Of a stretch of 64,000 bases of DNA, positions 48,968 through 60,002 are shown one piece after another. The notes beneath the pieces are model-generated. The model did not search any database and was not told the origin of the DNA. It worked only from the letters and a program-made list of their open reading frames with translations. Made by a program: the position numbers and the translations under genes. Source of the DNA: Phoronis australis (taxonomy: Eukaryota; Phoronida; Phoronidae); contig NMRA01000516.1 in the NCBI GenBank assembly GCA_002633005.1, positions 200,562 through 264,561 on the forward strand, given 5' to 3'. Numbering within the stretch: the first letter of the stretch is position 1; each line of letters starts with the position of its first letter.

Positions 48968-49075
48968 TACCGTACTCGTTCGGGTTACCGCCCATGCTCG
49001 GCTTGCTGCCCACCCCCTGGTTTTTACATTCCCAATTTATTAGGGCCCTGGGTGGTAACCCGGACGAGTACAGTA
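48968..49075. mobile_element. 108-bp MITE of the GCGCCC family
   Basis: The ends are inverted: TACCGTACTCGTTCGGGTTA on the left and, on the right, the inverse of TACTGTACTCGTCCGGGTTA. The left end closely resembles the 26-bp terminal repeat of the 2.4-kb element at 19.8 kb and has the same GCCCATGCTCGG continuation. It has a tiny interior and no coding. A minimal non-autonomous member of the same family. Confidence 0.8.
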
Positions 49076-52000
49076 AAATATAGTAACAATCATACTATGG
49101 TTTGCAAAACTCTAAGCCTTGATGTAAACTAGTTTCTTCTCTCAAAGCCCAAAGTGATTTCAACTCCGCTTTCATTTTCGTGGAAATAACGCTTTCTTCA
49201 CGTCAATCCAATTTGTTGTGAAGGCAGTTGACACTGTTTCCCATGAGCAAATTAAGGAACCACGGTGGTTTACATGAGACGTCACAACATCCTACATGGC
49301 ACTGTGTCATAACAAGAATCCTACATTGACTCCCAGAATGGTCGAGATTGGGCAGCTTGACCAGTTTGCCTGCCTCCGGAAGTGCCGGCTTGGATTAAAG
49401 ACCTCATGCTGTTGTGGTTAATTAAGTTGCCTCAAGCTACTGATTTTACTGTTCTTAGGTAATCAGACCCACCATAAACACACTGGGGGTGATGATTTTT
49501 TTAATTTCAGATTTGAAAGTTTTTAAATAGCACATGTGAATCGTTTATGAAAAGTAGACGTTGTTTGGTTTTTTGAATTTTTAAAATCTCACAAGAAATG
49601 TGACTTTTAGCCTGTGAATTTTAACCAAATGTTGCCCAGAGCTTGCGCGTTGTTCTGTGCCTCATTAAGTCTGTAGGGTGTGCAACTTAATGGGCCAATT
49701 ACCAAACCAGCAGAGAGCGTTGGATTTTGAGGTAGACCAAGTGTCGTCCTACAATTCTTGGCATGGTGTTTTTACAACAAATGCTTCTAAATGTTGGATT
49801 CATGCTAAAATAGTTTTGCAGCGCTTGCCCTTATGAAAATACCCAAGTGGCAATTCGTGACCTCGCCAAAATCCAAATCCCAATTTCAAAATCCATTTCG
49901 CATTCTTAAATTCCAGGTAGCAAAAATTTCCGGCTATTTTTATGCAACAAAATTGATTTTTAGATCATCGAGAGATTTTCAGGGTATGTTCTTACCTGTG
50001 GCATTATATACTCCCATATTTCAGATTGCAAAATTAAGTTCTTACATGCATGTACCAGTGTACAGTGTTACCATTCTTCTTCAAATGCACTAGGGGCACA
50101 TGTTTTAATGGGAACCAAAGCTGTGCCACTTGACATTCATATAAGGGTTTTGTAGATTTACAGTTCAAGGGTAGCGTCCCTTTCGCGACTCCGATTTAGA
50201 AGAATTTATATAAAGGCTACTAGTAGTTGCCGATGTGAAAATGGAATGAGCAGTCTAATCAAAATGTGCATTCGAGTAGCAAAGTACTCAATGTGTAATA
50301 GAGAAAGTATTCCTGGAAAAAATACCTGCGACTTTTGTTGGGCTGACAGGGATATTCCTGGAGTGCACCTTTGTGCCATTAGCGCATTAAAAAATGAAAA
50401 GGTGCAAGTACAATGCAGCAGTGCACCTCCTGGGCGCATCTTTTGAAACAGAACACTCTTCAAAAAATTCAAGATTCTAGTCAACTTTCAGCCAGTCAGG
50501 TAAAACATAACTCTGTTCTTGTTTCAATTGCCCTTGGGGTTTCTGTTTCATATGTTACTCCTTTAATTCTGCTGGGCACAGACTTTTGAAAAATGGCACA
50601 CTTTTTATCTTCAGGTGTACCCAAAGGGCACAGGTTCAAACCTGGTCAGGAATATCCCTGACTGACCTGCTATGTGATTGTCATCAAAGCCATTAATGTT
50701 GCAATCATATATTACTCTATGTGCAAACTCCCTGCAATTGTTCTCTGTCTAACTTTTGCAATACAAATGACTGAAAATGTCAAAAAAAATCTGCGAATCG
50801 TTGCCGCAGCCAAATGATGTTTTGATGCGCAGGAAGAAATCAGTACAAATTTTTACAACAAAAAAACGTACAACCTATGCTGTTAACATATTCAATGATT
50901 AGTTTTCCATAAAATGAAGAGCCCTAAAATAATTGTGACTCCGTGCAGGTTTCCATTATTGGTTGATTTGAGTTTGCTCTCTTGGGACAGAATAAGTGCC
51001 ATATAGGGGAAAAATAGGTCAGCCAAAAAACGCCATGCCTCAGGCTAATCTTACGCTAACAGTATTTGCATGCAAGTCACGAGAAACCATGCATTGTTAA
51101 CCCCAAAGTATCCAGCGAATTCTTTATTACATCAAAGACTTGATGGCACTGTCACGGATTGAATTGAGCTGGTCACTGTTCATGGACTTAGCTGGACATG
51201 TTGGATGAGATAATGTGGACATAAGCCAGCACGTCTGTTTAGCATACGAGTTTCAAAATCAAAAAACAAATTTTTAAAGGCAAATTACTTACATGACTGT
51301 TTTTAATAGTATCTGTCGGAATATTTAAAATCAATGCATTATAAGAGAAATTGGTGAATCGGTTTTCTTCGGCATCGCGGCTAAGGCATTAACTTGTGAA
51401 TCGACTAGAATGATTTTACAGAAGCTTACTAAAGTAATTTCGGTCATGAATCATTCCGCCGAGGTTCCCACTTAAGTTTGTCTTATGTTCTGGTGATGTC
51501 TCTCTAATACTGACATTTTCTTTCATTTTAGATTTTGTGCATCCATGGTTACAGGTACGTGAAATGAAGTCTTTACAATGGTAGTCTTATTTATTCTATC
51601 AACATTAAACTATAGATCATGATATTTTCTGCTACACAAATAACATTAAGATATGTAGTATTAACATCTTGTCCACTTATTAAATATAACTTAAACAATT
51701 TTTTAGTTTTTACCACCTTTATGTAAATGGGAAATCTCTTTCTAGTGTTACCTAATTATGTTCTTGCTTTAATGAATGTTTACCTATTATTTTCAGTCGC
51801 ATAATCCATTTATTTGATTACCAAACAAAAGTGGTATGGCTGTTAGGGGTTAGCAATCAGTATTTAAAAATGTGTCACTTTTTTACCTAAATTTCTTGTT
51901 TGTCATTGTTGTTTGAACATAAAGATACCAAAAAATGGAACTCTGTACATTCTCTTCATAATAGGTAGTATTCGAAGCTGTATTTCACCCTGTGTTCTGA

Positions 52001-52232
52001 GCTGGCTAACAAACTAAAATTGAATTGGACCGTTTACTTTCATAAGGCAAGTCTCCCAATATTCTTTACTATGTTGGTATTGAATTTTTGATTCTGATAA
52101 AACATATCAAAACGATTGGCAATTCAAGAAAACACTTCAGAGTTCATTTTGGTTGGACAACGTTGAAGTTCTGAATTCCAAAATGGTTCATGTATACATT
52201 GTATGTAACTAGCAGAAAACACAAATGGAATC
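49076..52232. other. No gene recognised
   Basis: Three kilobases of AT-rich sequence with no supported exon, RNA gene or repeat. Overlapping opposite-strand frames at 50,206-50,484 lack domain signals. Confidence 0.5.
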
Positions 52233-52453
52233 GAGCCATGGTATAGAATATTATGAGAGTGATGTTATGAGATTAAGAGCCATGGTATAGAATATTATGA
52301 GAGTGATGTTATGAGATTAAGAGCCATGGTATAGAATATTATGAGAGTGATGTTATGAGATTAAGAGCCATGGTATAGAATATTATGAGAGTGATGTTAT
52401 GAGATTAAGAGCCATGGTATAGAATATTATGAGAGTGATGTTATGAGATTAAG
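52233..52453. repeat. Minisatellite, 44-bp unit, 5 copies
   Basis: Five essentially identical copies of a unit beginning GAGCCATGGTATAGAATATT and ending GTTATGAGATTAA. No variable spacers separate the units, so it is not a CRISPR-like array. Near-zero divergence indicates recent expansion. Confidence 0.95.
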
Positions 52454-52479
52454 AGGTCTAATTCAGTTTTTGTTTTTTA

Positions 52480-53110
52480 ACATGCTAAGCAGGGTGAAAT
52501 GCTGAGCTTTAACAACTATAGACAGTGACCACAGTCTCTAGCTGGCCAGTAAAGACAGGAGCTTCATATGCCAGAAAGTTTTTGGCTCGTATGCCTCACA
52601 CTGATTAAAACATCAGTCATGTTATATACCTTTTGCACAGTGGTTCTTTAGGAGGCCATTGATATCTTTAATTCCTTCCAACTCAGACAAATACTCCCAT
52701 TATCAAACTTTTTCGTCTAGCAGTCTTTTATTCATTCGGAAACTGGCCATATTTACACAGCGCACATCGGGATATGACGTCATACCACCTGCTGTGCGCA
52801 GTGTTAAAAATGGCCAGATTCCGATATTGGGAACTGAATGAAGGAGTGCTCGAAGAAAAGGTTTGATAACAGGACTATTTGTTCGAGTTGGAAGGAATTA
52901 AAGACATTGACGGCCTCCTAAGGTATCCCTCTATGTGCAAAAGGTACTTATTACATGACTTTGATTATTTAATTAGTGTGGGGTATAATTTGCCGAAAAG
53001 CTTCCAGCGTATGAAGTGACTATAGCAGCTCCACCATTTGTAGTTCAACTAGAAACGGTGGTCACAGTTTATAACAACTACAGAGGCATTAAATCCCATG
53101 CGTTAAATAA
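52480..53110. mobile_element. ~600-bp fold-back (inverted-repeat) element
   Basis: The left arm 52,490-52,775 and right arm 52,790-53,100 are inverted copies. Pairs include AGGAGGCCATTGATATCTTT with the inverse at 52,900-52,925, TACCTTTTGCACA at 52,626 with TGTGCAAAAGGTA ending 52,945, and GTCATGT with ACATGAC further out. The centre is near the palindrome TATGACGTCATA (52,773-52,784). Arms are most alike near the centre and more diverged outward. A single-stranded copy would fold into a long hairpin. Confidence 0.85.
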
Positions 53111-53861
53111 AGTCATATAGAGGGAAATTAATGCTCAAATTTGTACTTTAAAAGCTGTAGGCATGAACATCAGTGCTACAAACCATGAATTATAAGTAAT
53201 TTTTCCCAAATTGGCTGCATGTTATCAGACTAGAGGTGAACACTCATTTACATTTTACAACAGGAACACTTTGTGTTAAGAGTTAAATTAATATCACCAT
53301 TATATGTTTTGTTTTGTTCGATCACATCTGCAATACATAAGACATACCCTATCTGTGAGTACTTGCAATACATCACCATTTCATGTTTTGAAGCATTGAA
53401 TACGTCATTTTTGTTCTCCCATGTGCGTGAACAGTTGCACGTAGTGTTCTACAACTATCCTCACTGTGCAGTTTTGGGAGTTTACCATGTTGAGTTGAGC
53501 TTAGCCGTGATGAGTTTCAATGAGTTCAACAATATTGATGATTGCCAGCAAGCCAGTGTGAGAAGAGCCCCATGTGGTTAAGTTGCTTGTGAGGCACTTG
53601 GGCTACAAAATCTTAACTTTAGGAATGGTATCAGTGAAACCTTATGTCAACACTCCAGCTCAACTCACTTCAGTAGAGTAAGGTATGAAACTCAACACTA
53701 GCCTTTAACTCGAGAGGTTTTGCATCTATAATGAACTTTCTGATGTGGATGTAAATCCAGTACTGTCTTGAAACCTACTGACATTTTATGGAGCCATTCA
53801 AACTTATTAAGATATAAGTGCTGGTCCACCATGTTTTTGAACAGTTGTCAGTTATCAAAGG
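53111..53861. other. Downstream flank of the Reeler gene
   Basis: No supported gene. A forward 102-codon frame at 53,273-53,581 has no recognisable domain. No canonical AATAAA was found close downstream of the - strand stop at 53,862. Confidence 0.45.
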
Positions 53862-54155
53862 TTATATAAAATCTTTGCACAGTATGCAAGTCAAGCCTAC
53901 TAGAGTGAACAGAGTTGTGATGGATGGAGAACTTCCCACGTTGGCGCTACTGCCCTCTGTTGTGTGCACAAGTGATTGAGTAACTGTCAATGTGGTCATC
54001 TTTTCTGTATTACCCTGTGGCTGTTTTGAGACTCTTTCTGTACTTGGCGAAGAGTGAAGACTTGTTGAAGTATCGGGTTCCTCAGCGGATTGAGTGGCTG
54101 TTTGCCCGGAATCTGGGATAGTTGTTGTCGCTGCTTGTTCAGTCATGGTGGTTGC
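53862..54155 (-). CDS. Reeler gene, alternative last exon A (Ser/Thr-rich stalk plus hydrophobic tail)
   Basis: Follows a good acceptor (TCCTTTTATAG, AG at 54,157-54,156) and starts in phase 0 with GCAACCACC, matching the phase-0 donor of the 59.7-kb exon. It encodes 97 residues then a stop. The first ~75 are Thr/Ser/Gln-rich (ATTMTEQAATTTIPDS...), likely an O-glycosylated stalk. The end (ITTLFTLVGLTCILC then KDFI) is a short hydrophobic tail suited to a GPI signal or membrane anchor. SSPSTE and QGNTE blocks align it with exons B and C. Separated from B by an assembly N at 54,594, so its linkage should be confirmed. Confidence 0.8.
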   Translation of the reverse strand, partial: ATTMTEQAATTTIPDSGQTATQSAEEPDTSTSLHSSPSTERVSKQPQGNTEKMTTLTVTQSLVHTTEGSSANVGSSPSITTLFTLVGLTCILCKDFI

Positions 54156-54354
54156 CTATAAAAGGACATAATTATTACTTTTGATAAAAGATTGCAGATT
54201 TAGTGTTGTCACCAGTCTCAGTCTGCCGTCTTGTCAAGGAATGATTTTACTTCAAAAATGGTCAAGCTCCTGCTTTCTTTGTTTAGGTCAAAAAACATTT
54301 TTGGTTCTTGTCTATGATTTTTTTTAATTAAGAGTTAGTGGTACAGAATTTTTA

Positions 54355-54593
54355 CTTGGCGAAATAAATTTCGCCAAGTATGTTGCTCTTCCACTAAGTT
54401 TTTTTTTTTGTTTGTTCGCACGATACAGGTCGCAATTTTCATCCGATCATCACGAAATTTACACACAACACGTACTTCCGGAAGTACTGGAAGCCTATTG
54501 TTTTTCGTCAAAATCGGATCCAAGATGGCGGCTGTGGCGGCCATTTTGTTTCCATTTAAAGGTTCAAATGCTTCTGGAGGCTACAACTTTTTA
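54355..54593. repeat. Repeat X fragment ending at N
   Basis: Contains CGCCAAGTAT, GTACTGGAAGCCTATTGTTT, CAAGATGGCGGC at 54,521-54,532 and GGCGGCCATTTTG. It breaks off exactly at the N at 54,594. It sits in the intron between terminal exons B and A. Confidence 0.85.
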
Positions 54594-54931
54594 NTGGAAA
54601 TCTGAGCCTGCTGTCTAATCTTAAAGTAGGTACTTGTAATAAAAAGAATCATAATGCCTTAACTGAAATTCATGTGGCCAGGCACTTTTTCTTTAAGTCA
54701 CTGAGTGCATTTCTCAAAATGAGACGGGCTACATAGCAGAGCCCCTTAAAAAGTCTGTTATGTTGCAACGGTAAGTCTTGAATTAAGCAAGAGATACCTG
54801 TTAGGAAAATCTTTAAAGAGGCTTTCAAGCTGTTTTAAAATACAATAAAGACGTCACAGAGTTGCCACCTGGTATTCAACAACTTAAACATGCCCAGTGT
54901 TCAAACATTACAAACTTATCACATTTTAGGT

Positions 54932-55168
54932 TCAAGAAATGAGTTTCCACTTAACACAACTCAAGACTAGCGAGAATGTCAGAGCAGGCACCATTGAGAC
55001 GAATGCACGATTTCCCATGTATACGCTGCTGTTCTCTGTCCTGCCAATTATGGTCTGAACATTTGTTGACCTGGTCGCCTTATCTGAGTTACCCTGTTGT
55101 TCTGTTGTGCTCGTTTCAGTGCTTGCCCAAGATGCAACACTTGTTGGTGAAGCAGCTGCTGTTGGTGT
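54932..55168 (-). CDS. Reeler gene, alternative last exon B
   Basis: An acceptor TATGATTTTAG (AG at 55,170-55,169) leads into 78 open codons in phase 0 and a TGA at 54,934-54,932. It begins TPTAAASPTSVAS and is Thr/Ser-rich through TSTTEQQGNSDKAT. It then ends in a hydrophobic segment, AFVSMVPALTFSLVLSC, and a short basic tail VKWKLIS. It has no ATG of its own, consistent with an internal splice origin. An opposite-strand 189-codon frame overlaps it and is judged a shadow. Homologous to exon C over its whole length, including the sequence just after the stop. Confidence 0.72.
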   Translation of the reverse strand, partial: TPTAAASPTSVASWASTETSTTEQQGNSDKATRSTNVQTIIGRTENSSVYMGNRAFVSMVPALTFSLVLSCVKWKLIS

Positions 55169-55741
55169 CTAAAATCATAGCACATTGGTTTCGACTACCG
55201 ACTCTCGCTTGTGAGGCTCAACTTCACAGTCCTCACTGGTTGCTGACTTTTAGAATTTCACTAATAGCCTTTAACGTTCGTGGATTTGACTACATAAAAT
55301 GGAGTGAATGTGATGTGAATATGATCTGGGTCCTGATCGTTAACAATATCCAAACCCCCTGCACGTATGTCCATGTATATACAGCATACTATAAAGTCAT
55401 AAGCTATCCTTTGAAGCTGACGTTAAAATGTTTGAATAATCAGAGATGCAAGCATAACGCAAAATCGTCGCAAGAGACCGTCCGGAGTTGGTATATGGTG
55501 CAACTCGGGATGGTCTGGGCTCAACAGAAAACTGTTCTACTGTGAGTCTACACCAATGTGATAAATGAGAGTACGTTCTATTTACTGTGTCAGCTACATG
55601 TATCATTAGCTCGTTTATGACACACAATGTGTGACTGGGCAAAGTTTTTTCAAATTCGTGTAGACAAGCCAGTGGAGCGCAAGACCTCTGAGGTCCATGT
55701 CAAATCCTCACGACAATTCCACATTATGGTGCAAACAGAAA

Positions 55742-55847
55742 GTAGGCTGTCAGCCATAGAATGTAGGCTGTCAGCCATAGAATGTAGGCTGTCAGCCATA
55801 GAATGTAGGCTGTCAGCCATAGAGTGTAGGCTGTCCGGCATAGAAGG
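55742..55847. repeat. Minisatellite, 21-bp unit, 5 copies
   Basis: The unit is AGGCTGTCAGCCATAGAATG plus T. The GGCTGTCAGCC core is self-complementary. It lies between terminal exons B and C of the Reeler gene. The multiple-of-three unit makes open frames on both strands, but no gene is supported. Confidence 0.93.
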
Positions 55848-55991
55848 TAAACAGATAAACATAACAGGCTGACAGACAATCATAACAGGCAGACTGACAC
55901 ACATAACAGGCAAACAGGCAACCATGAACAAGCACTTTGAAAAACGAATAAAAACAAAACAGGGTTTTATATTCAAGAAATGGGTTTTCAC

Positions 55992-56183
55992 TTAATGCAA
56001 GTCAAAGACTAGCGAGAATATCAAAGCAGGTACCGTTGATGCAAATGCAACAGTGCCCACATATAGGCCGTTGCCCTGTGTCTTGCCTAGGTTCTGAGCA
56101 TCTGTTGACGTGGTTAGTGTTTCTGTGTTACCCTGTTGTTGCGTTATGGTCGTTTCAGTGCTTGGCGAAGACCCAACTGTTAT
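55992..56183 (-). CDS. Reeler gene, alternative last exon C
   Basis: First of the three tail exons met by transcription. Acceptor ATTATGCCTAG (AG at 56,185-56,184, weak pyrimidine tract), phase 0, 63 residues then TAA at 55,994-55,992. It begins ITVGSSPSTETTITQQQ, then has Thr-rich LTTSTDAQNLGKTQG and a hydrophobic end VAFASTVPALIFSLVFDLH. It aligns with exon B (QQGN...TxSTxxQ..., then VPAL.FSLV) and with exon A (SSPSTE...QGNTE). The frame is fully open despite divergence, which suggests selection or a fairly recent duplication. Confidence 0.72.
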   Translation of the reverse strand: MTVGSSPSTETTITQQQGNTETLTTSTDAQNLGKTQGNGLYVGTVAFASTVPALIFSLVFDLH

Positions 56184-56689
56184 CTAGGCATAATTAGTTA
56201 TATTGATGTCTTTAGTAATTCCATGTGCTGTACTGGCGTAGTGGTTTACAAGTAGTTCCAATAAAGTAGTTCCTAACCATGTGCTTCAAGATGGCAGTCT
56301 TATTTTAATCTGTGTTACAGTTTTATTGAAGACGTAACATAATGGCGGCGAGAATTGGTTCATCGCAAAAGAGGACTTTGTGAAACTTTCGCCAAAATCT
56401 CAGTTGGAAAAATGCCAAATGAGAATGATAACTTATTTTGGTAAACAACTGAAATCGTTAGGGCTGAAATGAATGTCTGTGAAACTAAACAAAATGGAGA
56501 ATATGTTGCCACTCTATGTGGTAGACAAAGGTAGCCCACCTTTATTTGGTTACGAATGGCTCAATTCTGTTTCCTGGCTGGAAAATGGCCTTCAAGACCA
56601 CTAATGTCAACAAAGTGGTAAGTATCTAATGAGGATGCATTAAAGCTGTTTGGAGATTGTAGCGATGTTTTTAAAGACAAACTGGAACT

Positions 56690-57414
56690 TTAAAGAGGCT
56701 TAGAGCCGCCCAAATTGTCATGAAACCACCAAACAGCAAGTCCACGTTTTGCAAGGCCAGGCAGGTGCCCTACTGTGAGAAATGCAGTAGATGCGGAGTT
56801 GGATAGTCTTATGGAATGCAGCACCTTAGAACCAGTCAAGCATAATGAATGGGCAACACATATGATCGTGGCCATTCCCAAATATCAGATAATCTGATGT
56901 AAGAATTTGTGGTGACTTTAAGGTTACCGTGAACCTGGTACACAAAGATGATATCTTGGCCACTCTGGAAGAAGGGAAACGCTTCACTAAGTTGAACTTA
57001 TGTAGCGCGTACTTCAAATGGAGGTTGAAGAAGAACATTGACATTTCCTGAATGTATATACACCCAATGGTTTGATGTGATACACACAATTGGTCTTCTG
57101 GGGCTAGCATCTTTTCCATCACTTTGGCAACGTAATTGATTGAACAGGTGTTGCAAGGAATACCTGGAGTGCAAGTTATATTGGACGATATGATTACCAC
57201 TGGGAAATCTGACAAGGAACACTTACGAAACCTAAAGTCAGTTCTGGACAGACTGCGTGGGTATGGTTTGAAAGCTAATATGAAGAAATGCAATATTTTT
57301 AAAGAGAAAATAGAATATTCTGATCACATCATAGACAAGGCACGTCTACACAAAACTTCGGAGAAAGTAGCCGCCGTCATCAACAGTCCGGAACCTACAC
57401 ATGTGAAATATTAA
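56690..57414 (+). pseudogene. gypsy reverse-transcriptase remnant
   Basis: Contains the region before the catalytic core in one frame with stops, then a clean 92-codon stretch at 57,136-57,414 with VILDDMI, which aligns with the catalytic VYLDDIL-type motif, followed by a KCxxF motif. Multiple stops upstream make it inactive. Confidence 0.8.
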
Positions 57415-58254
57415 TAAGTGAGATCATTTATCGGATATTTGATTTATTACGGGAAATTCATACCCAACCTCGCTACCATAATGCATAATTGTTGCAAAGA
57501 GATGCTAAGTGGATTTGGTCAGAACAATGCAAGAATGTATTTGCAAAAATAAAACAAATTATTAGTTGAGATCAAGTATTGCCACATTATGATTTGGCCC
57601 TGCCGATATAGTTGTTGTGTGATGCATCACCCCATGTGTATTATCCCATACGCTACAATCAGGGGAGAAGCGACGTATTGCCTTTGCCTCAAGATTGCTT
57701 AATATTTTGAAGCCAAGAAAAAATACTCTCAAATAGGTAAACAAGCATTAGGGCTCGTCTGGGGAATTGGGCGATTCTATGCGTATTTCTATGGGAGACA
57801 CTTCACGCTGGTCACTGACCACCAACTGCTGCAAGGGAATCTCGATGACTACAGCTGTCAGACTCCAATGCTATGCATTATTTCTGAGTGGATACAATTA
57901 TTTGATCGAAAACCGCAACATGAATCTACACCGAAATGCACACGGACTGTCTCGTATGTGTGTGGCTCTGGAAATGGACATTTCTCATGAGGAAGAATTT
58001 GACATCGCAAACATATTTCAAGTTACACAAATTGAAAAGCTACCCTTCACAAGGGAAACTATCTGGCGAAGCACGCCTAGATAAAACACTGTCTTGTTTG
58101 TATGATGCAGCCATGCACGTCTGGGATGAAAACACGGAACCGTCACTTCAACCGTTTTTGATTCAAAAGAACGAACTGTCTACACCAGGGTTGCCTGATG
58201 TGGGGTTTTCCTTTCACTATCCAAGAAAGTCTGACAACATCGGTTCTCTAAAAA

Positions 58255-58770
58255 ATTCATGAAGGACACATTGGTGTGAAAATGAAAGCGATTGCAAGGA
58301 GTTATGTTTGGTGACCAGGCATAGACTCTGAAGTTGAAATTTGGGCAAAATCATGTACAGGTTGTCAAGAATGCACTGCTCGAAGCACCTGTGCACCCAC
58401 ACGAATTTCCCATGCAAAAATGGCAATTGGTTTAATATAGACTTTGTGGGACCTTTTATGAGATCTATGTTTTTAGTGGTCATAGATTTGTGCTATAAGT
58501 GGCCGGAAGTAATTCCCATGAAAACCACTGTTGGTTAACCATGGTTATTTTAGCAGGAATGGCATTCCTGAACGTGTAGTTAGTGATAACTGGCCACAAT
58601 TCTTGTCTCAGCAGTTAAAGAACTCCATGTCAGCAAATGGGATTAAACAAACAACTTCCAGCGCCATATCACCCACAAACCAACAGACAGATGGAAGGAT
58701 AATTGTTCAATGCTTTAAACAAGGAATGAAATGTGCCAAACATGACCACCGGTCATTATGAGCCAAATGT
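58255..58770 (+). pseudogene. gypsy integrase remnant
   Basis: An H-x-H...CTGCQ zinc-finger pattern at about 58,258-58,370 is followed by the core with FVGPF...VVIDLCYKWPE near 58,440-58,510 and RVVSDNWPQF near 58,580-58,610. The catalytic Asp positions are recognisable but the frame is interrupted near 58,435 and 58,536. Non-functional. Confidence 0.8.
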
Positions 58771-58980
58771 AGGCAGATTCCTTTTAGCATAAGGAATGCC
58801 CCACAATCAACAAGAATGCCTGACTGCAAAAGGATACCATGATCGCATATTGTCTATAACAAAACTGGACCGCTTTCTTACAGGATCAAAGTGCAGCCTG
58901 GAGCCAACTTGTGATGTAGGCATGCTGACCAAATCATCACTAACTGTTACCCGTCAATCACCGCCAGAATACCGATAGCG

Positions 58981-59703
58981 ACGGAAACTCCGCCCAACAA
59001 TCGCGGTGTAGACACACCCGGACACTTGCAATACACCGCGTGAGCGGCGCTATCCATCATATGTATGGAAGGCACCAGACATACTTTTAAGTGTCTCTGG
59101 TGCTGACCCTCCCCTGCGATGCACAAGTTCAGAGTCCTGTATTGACTGGTTGATACTTTTGTGCATTTCTCTCCTCATCTTTTGTGTTGTTGTAATTGAC
59201 TGAGTAAGATGGTTATCAGGTGTAAGCTAAACTCTATTCTGGTTCTATGGGTTTCACAGTGCAGCAGTACTATGTGTTTACTATGACTCAAGTATTTTTT
59301 GTTCAGAACTTCTAAAGGTTATTGAAATTCCATTATGAGGGTTGTGTACAGTGGACCCAAGATATTTAATCAGGCACTTATGGAGGGCAATCTTCGTTTA
59401 TAGAGTGAAAACTAAATTTCATCTCGTAAGTAATGCTATTCCATAATTCAAAATGCCAACATGCCCAACCTATTACTTCAGTGGTCGCCATTTTGATACG
59501 TTACATCATTAGGCCTAAGGACTCATGAAGCATTTTCATTTCACCCTATTTTGAATTTCATCTCACTCTGTTAGCAGAAGTGTTCAAACAATAAATTTCT
59601 TCATAATAAGCAAGATTGAATTGTTTCATTCCTTAAATTAAGATGAATTTTTTATTGAAATCAGTGAAGCAAGTGTTTGATAAGTCTTGCTTCCTTTACA
59701 TAC
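58981..59703. other. Intron of the Reeler gene; possible retrotransposon 3' end
   Basis: 58,981-59,200 follows the integrase remnant and may include the element's 3' non-coding part; no LTR could be paired. The remainder is AT-rich with no feature. Confidence 0.45.
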
Positions 59704-59785
59704 CTGTTGTTGAGAAAAGGTCACCTTCGAAGATGAGAGCTTCACCCAGTAATCACCAGGGGAAGAGGTTTTCACAAAAGAACAT
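59704..59785 (-). CDS. Reeler gene, internal exon completing the Reeler domain
   Basis: Acceptor TGTGTATTTCAG (AG at 59,787-59,786) and donor CAG/GTATGT at 59,703. The 82 nt add to the 2-nt overhang of the upstream exon to give exactly 28 codons. It enters in phase 2 and leaves in phase 0. The product continues the Reeler fold: after VTF the sequence reads VCSFVKTSSPGDYWVKL, matching the VxFxATxV...FWVxVKS end of Reeler domains, then ends KVTFSQQQ. Phase agreement on both sides with independently found exons is strong support. Confidence 0.85.
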
Positions 59786-59875
59786 CTGAAATACACAAGA
59801 AGTTAGTGTATAAACTTCGTGTCTGTAAAGCACATTCAAGGTACTAACATTCCCAATGTTATTTGACCAAACTGA

Positions 59876-60002
59876 TTTATATGCGCCCATACATATGCGG
59901 GTGATTATTGCGTCCATACACATATGAGTATATATTAACCCCATACACACGTAGGTGTATATTGTGCCCATACACATGTGGCTGTATATTGCTGTCATAT
60001 TC
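59876..60002. repeat. Minisatellite, ~31-bp unit, 4 copies
   Basis: Degenerate units around CCCATACACATGTGGGTGTA plus TATTG. Each unit contains a near-palindrome (ATACACATGTGxGTAT). It lies in the Reeler gene intron just upstream of the 59.7-kb exon. Confidence 0.85.

Larger units (their letters stand above)
56340..58980 (+). mobile_element. Decayed Ty3/gypsy-type LTR retrotransposon body
   Basis: Domains appear in gypsy order on the + strand, opposite to the host gene: a protease-like C-terminus near 56,515, a reverse-transcriptase region about 56,690-57,410, an RNase H region about 57,570-57,860, an HHCC integrase zinc finger near 58,255-58,390 and an integrase core 58,430-58,770. Each is broken by stops or frameshifts. 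No clear pair of LTRs was found. It lies in the intron between Reeler exons 59.7 kb and 56.1 kb. Confidence 0.8.

Noticed and set aside
52233-52453. CRISPR-like regular array
   Set aside because: Units are contiguous, with no unique spacers, and the genome is eukaryotic.
53273-53581. Forward 102-codon open frame
   Set aside because: Composition is not protein-like and no domain or splice context is visible.
54976-55545. Forward 189-codon open frame
   Set aside because: Its first ~65 codons are antisense to tail exon B, which has homologues, an acceptor and a sensible tail. The rest has no domain.
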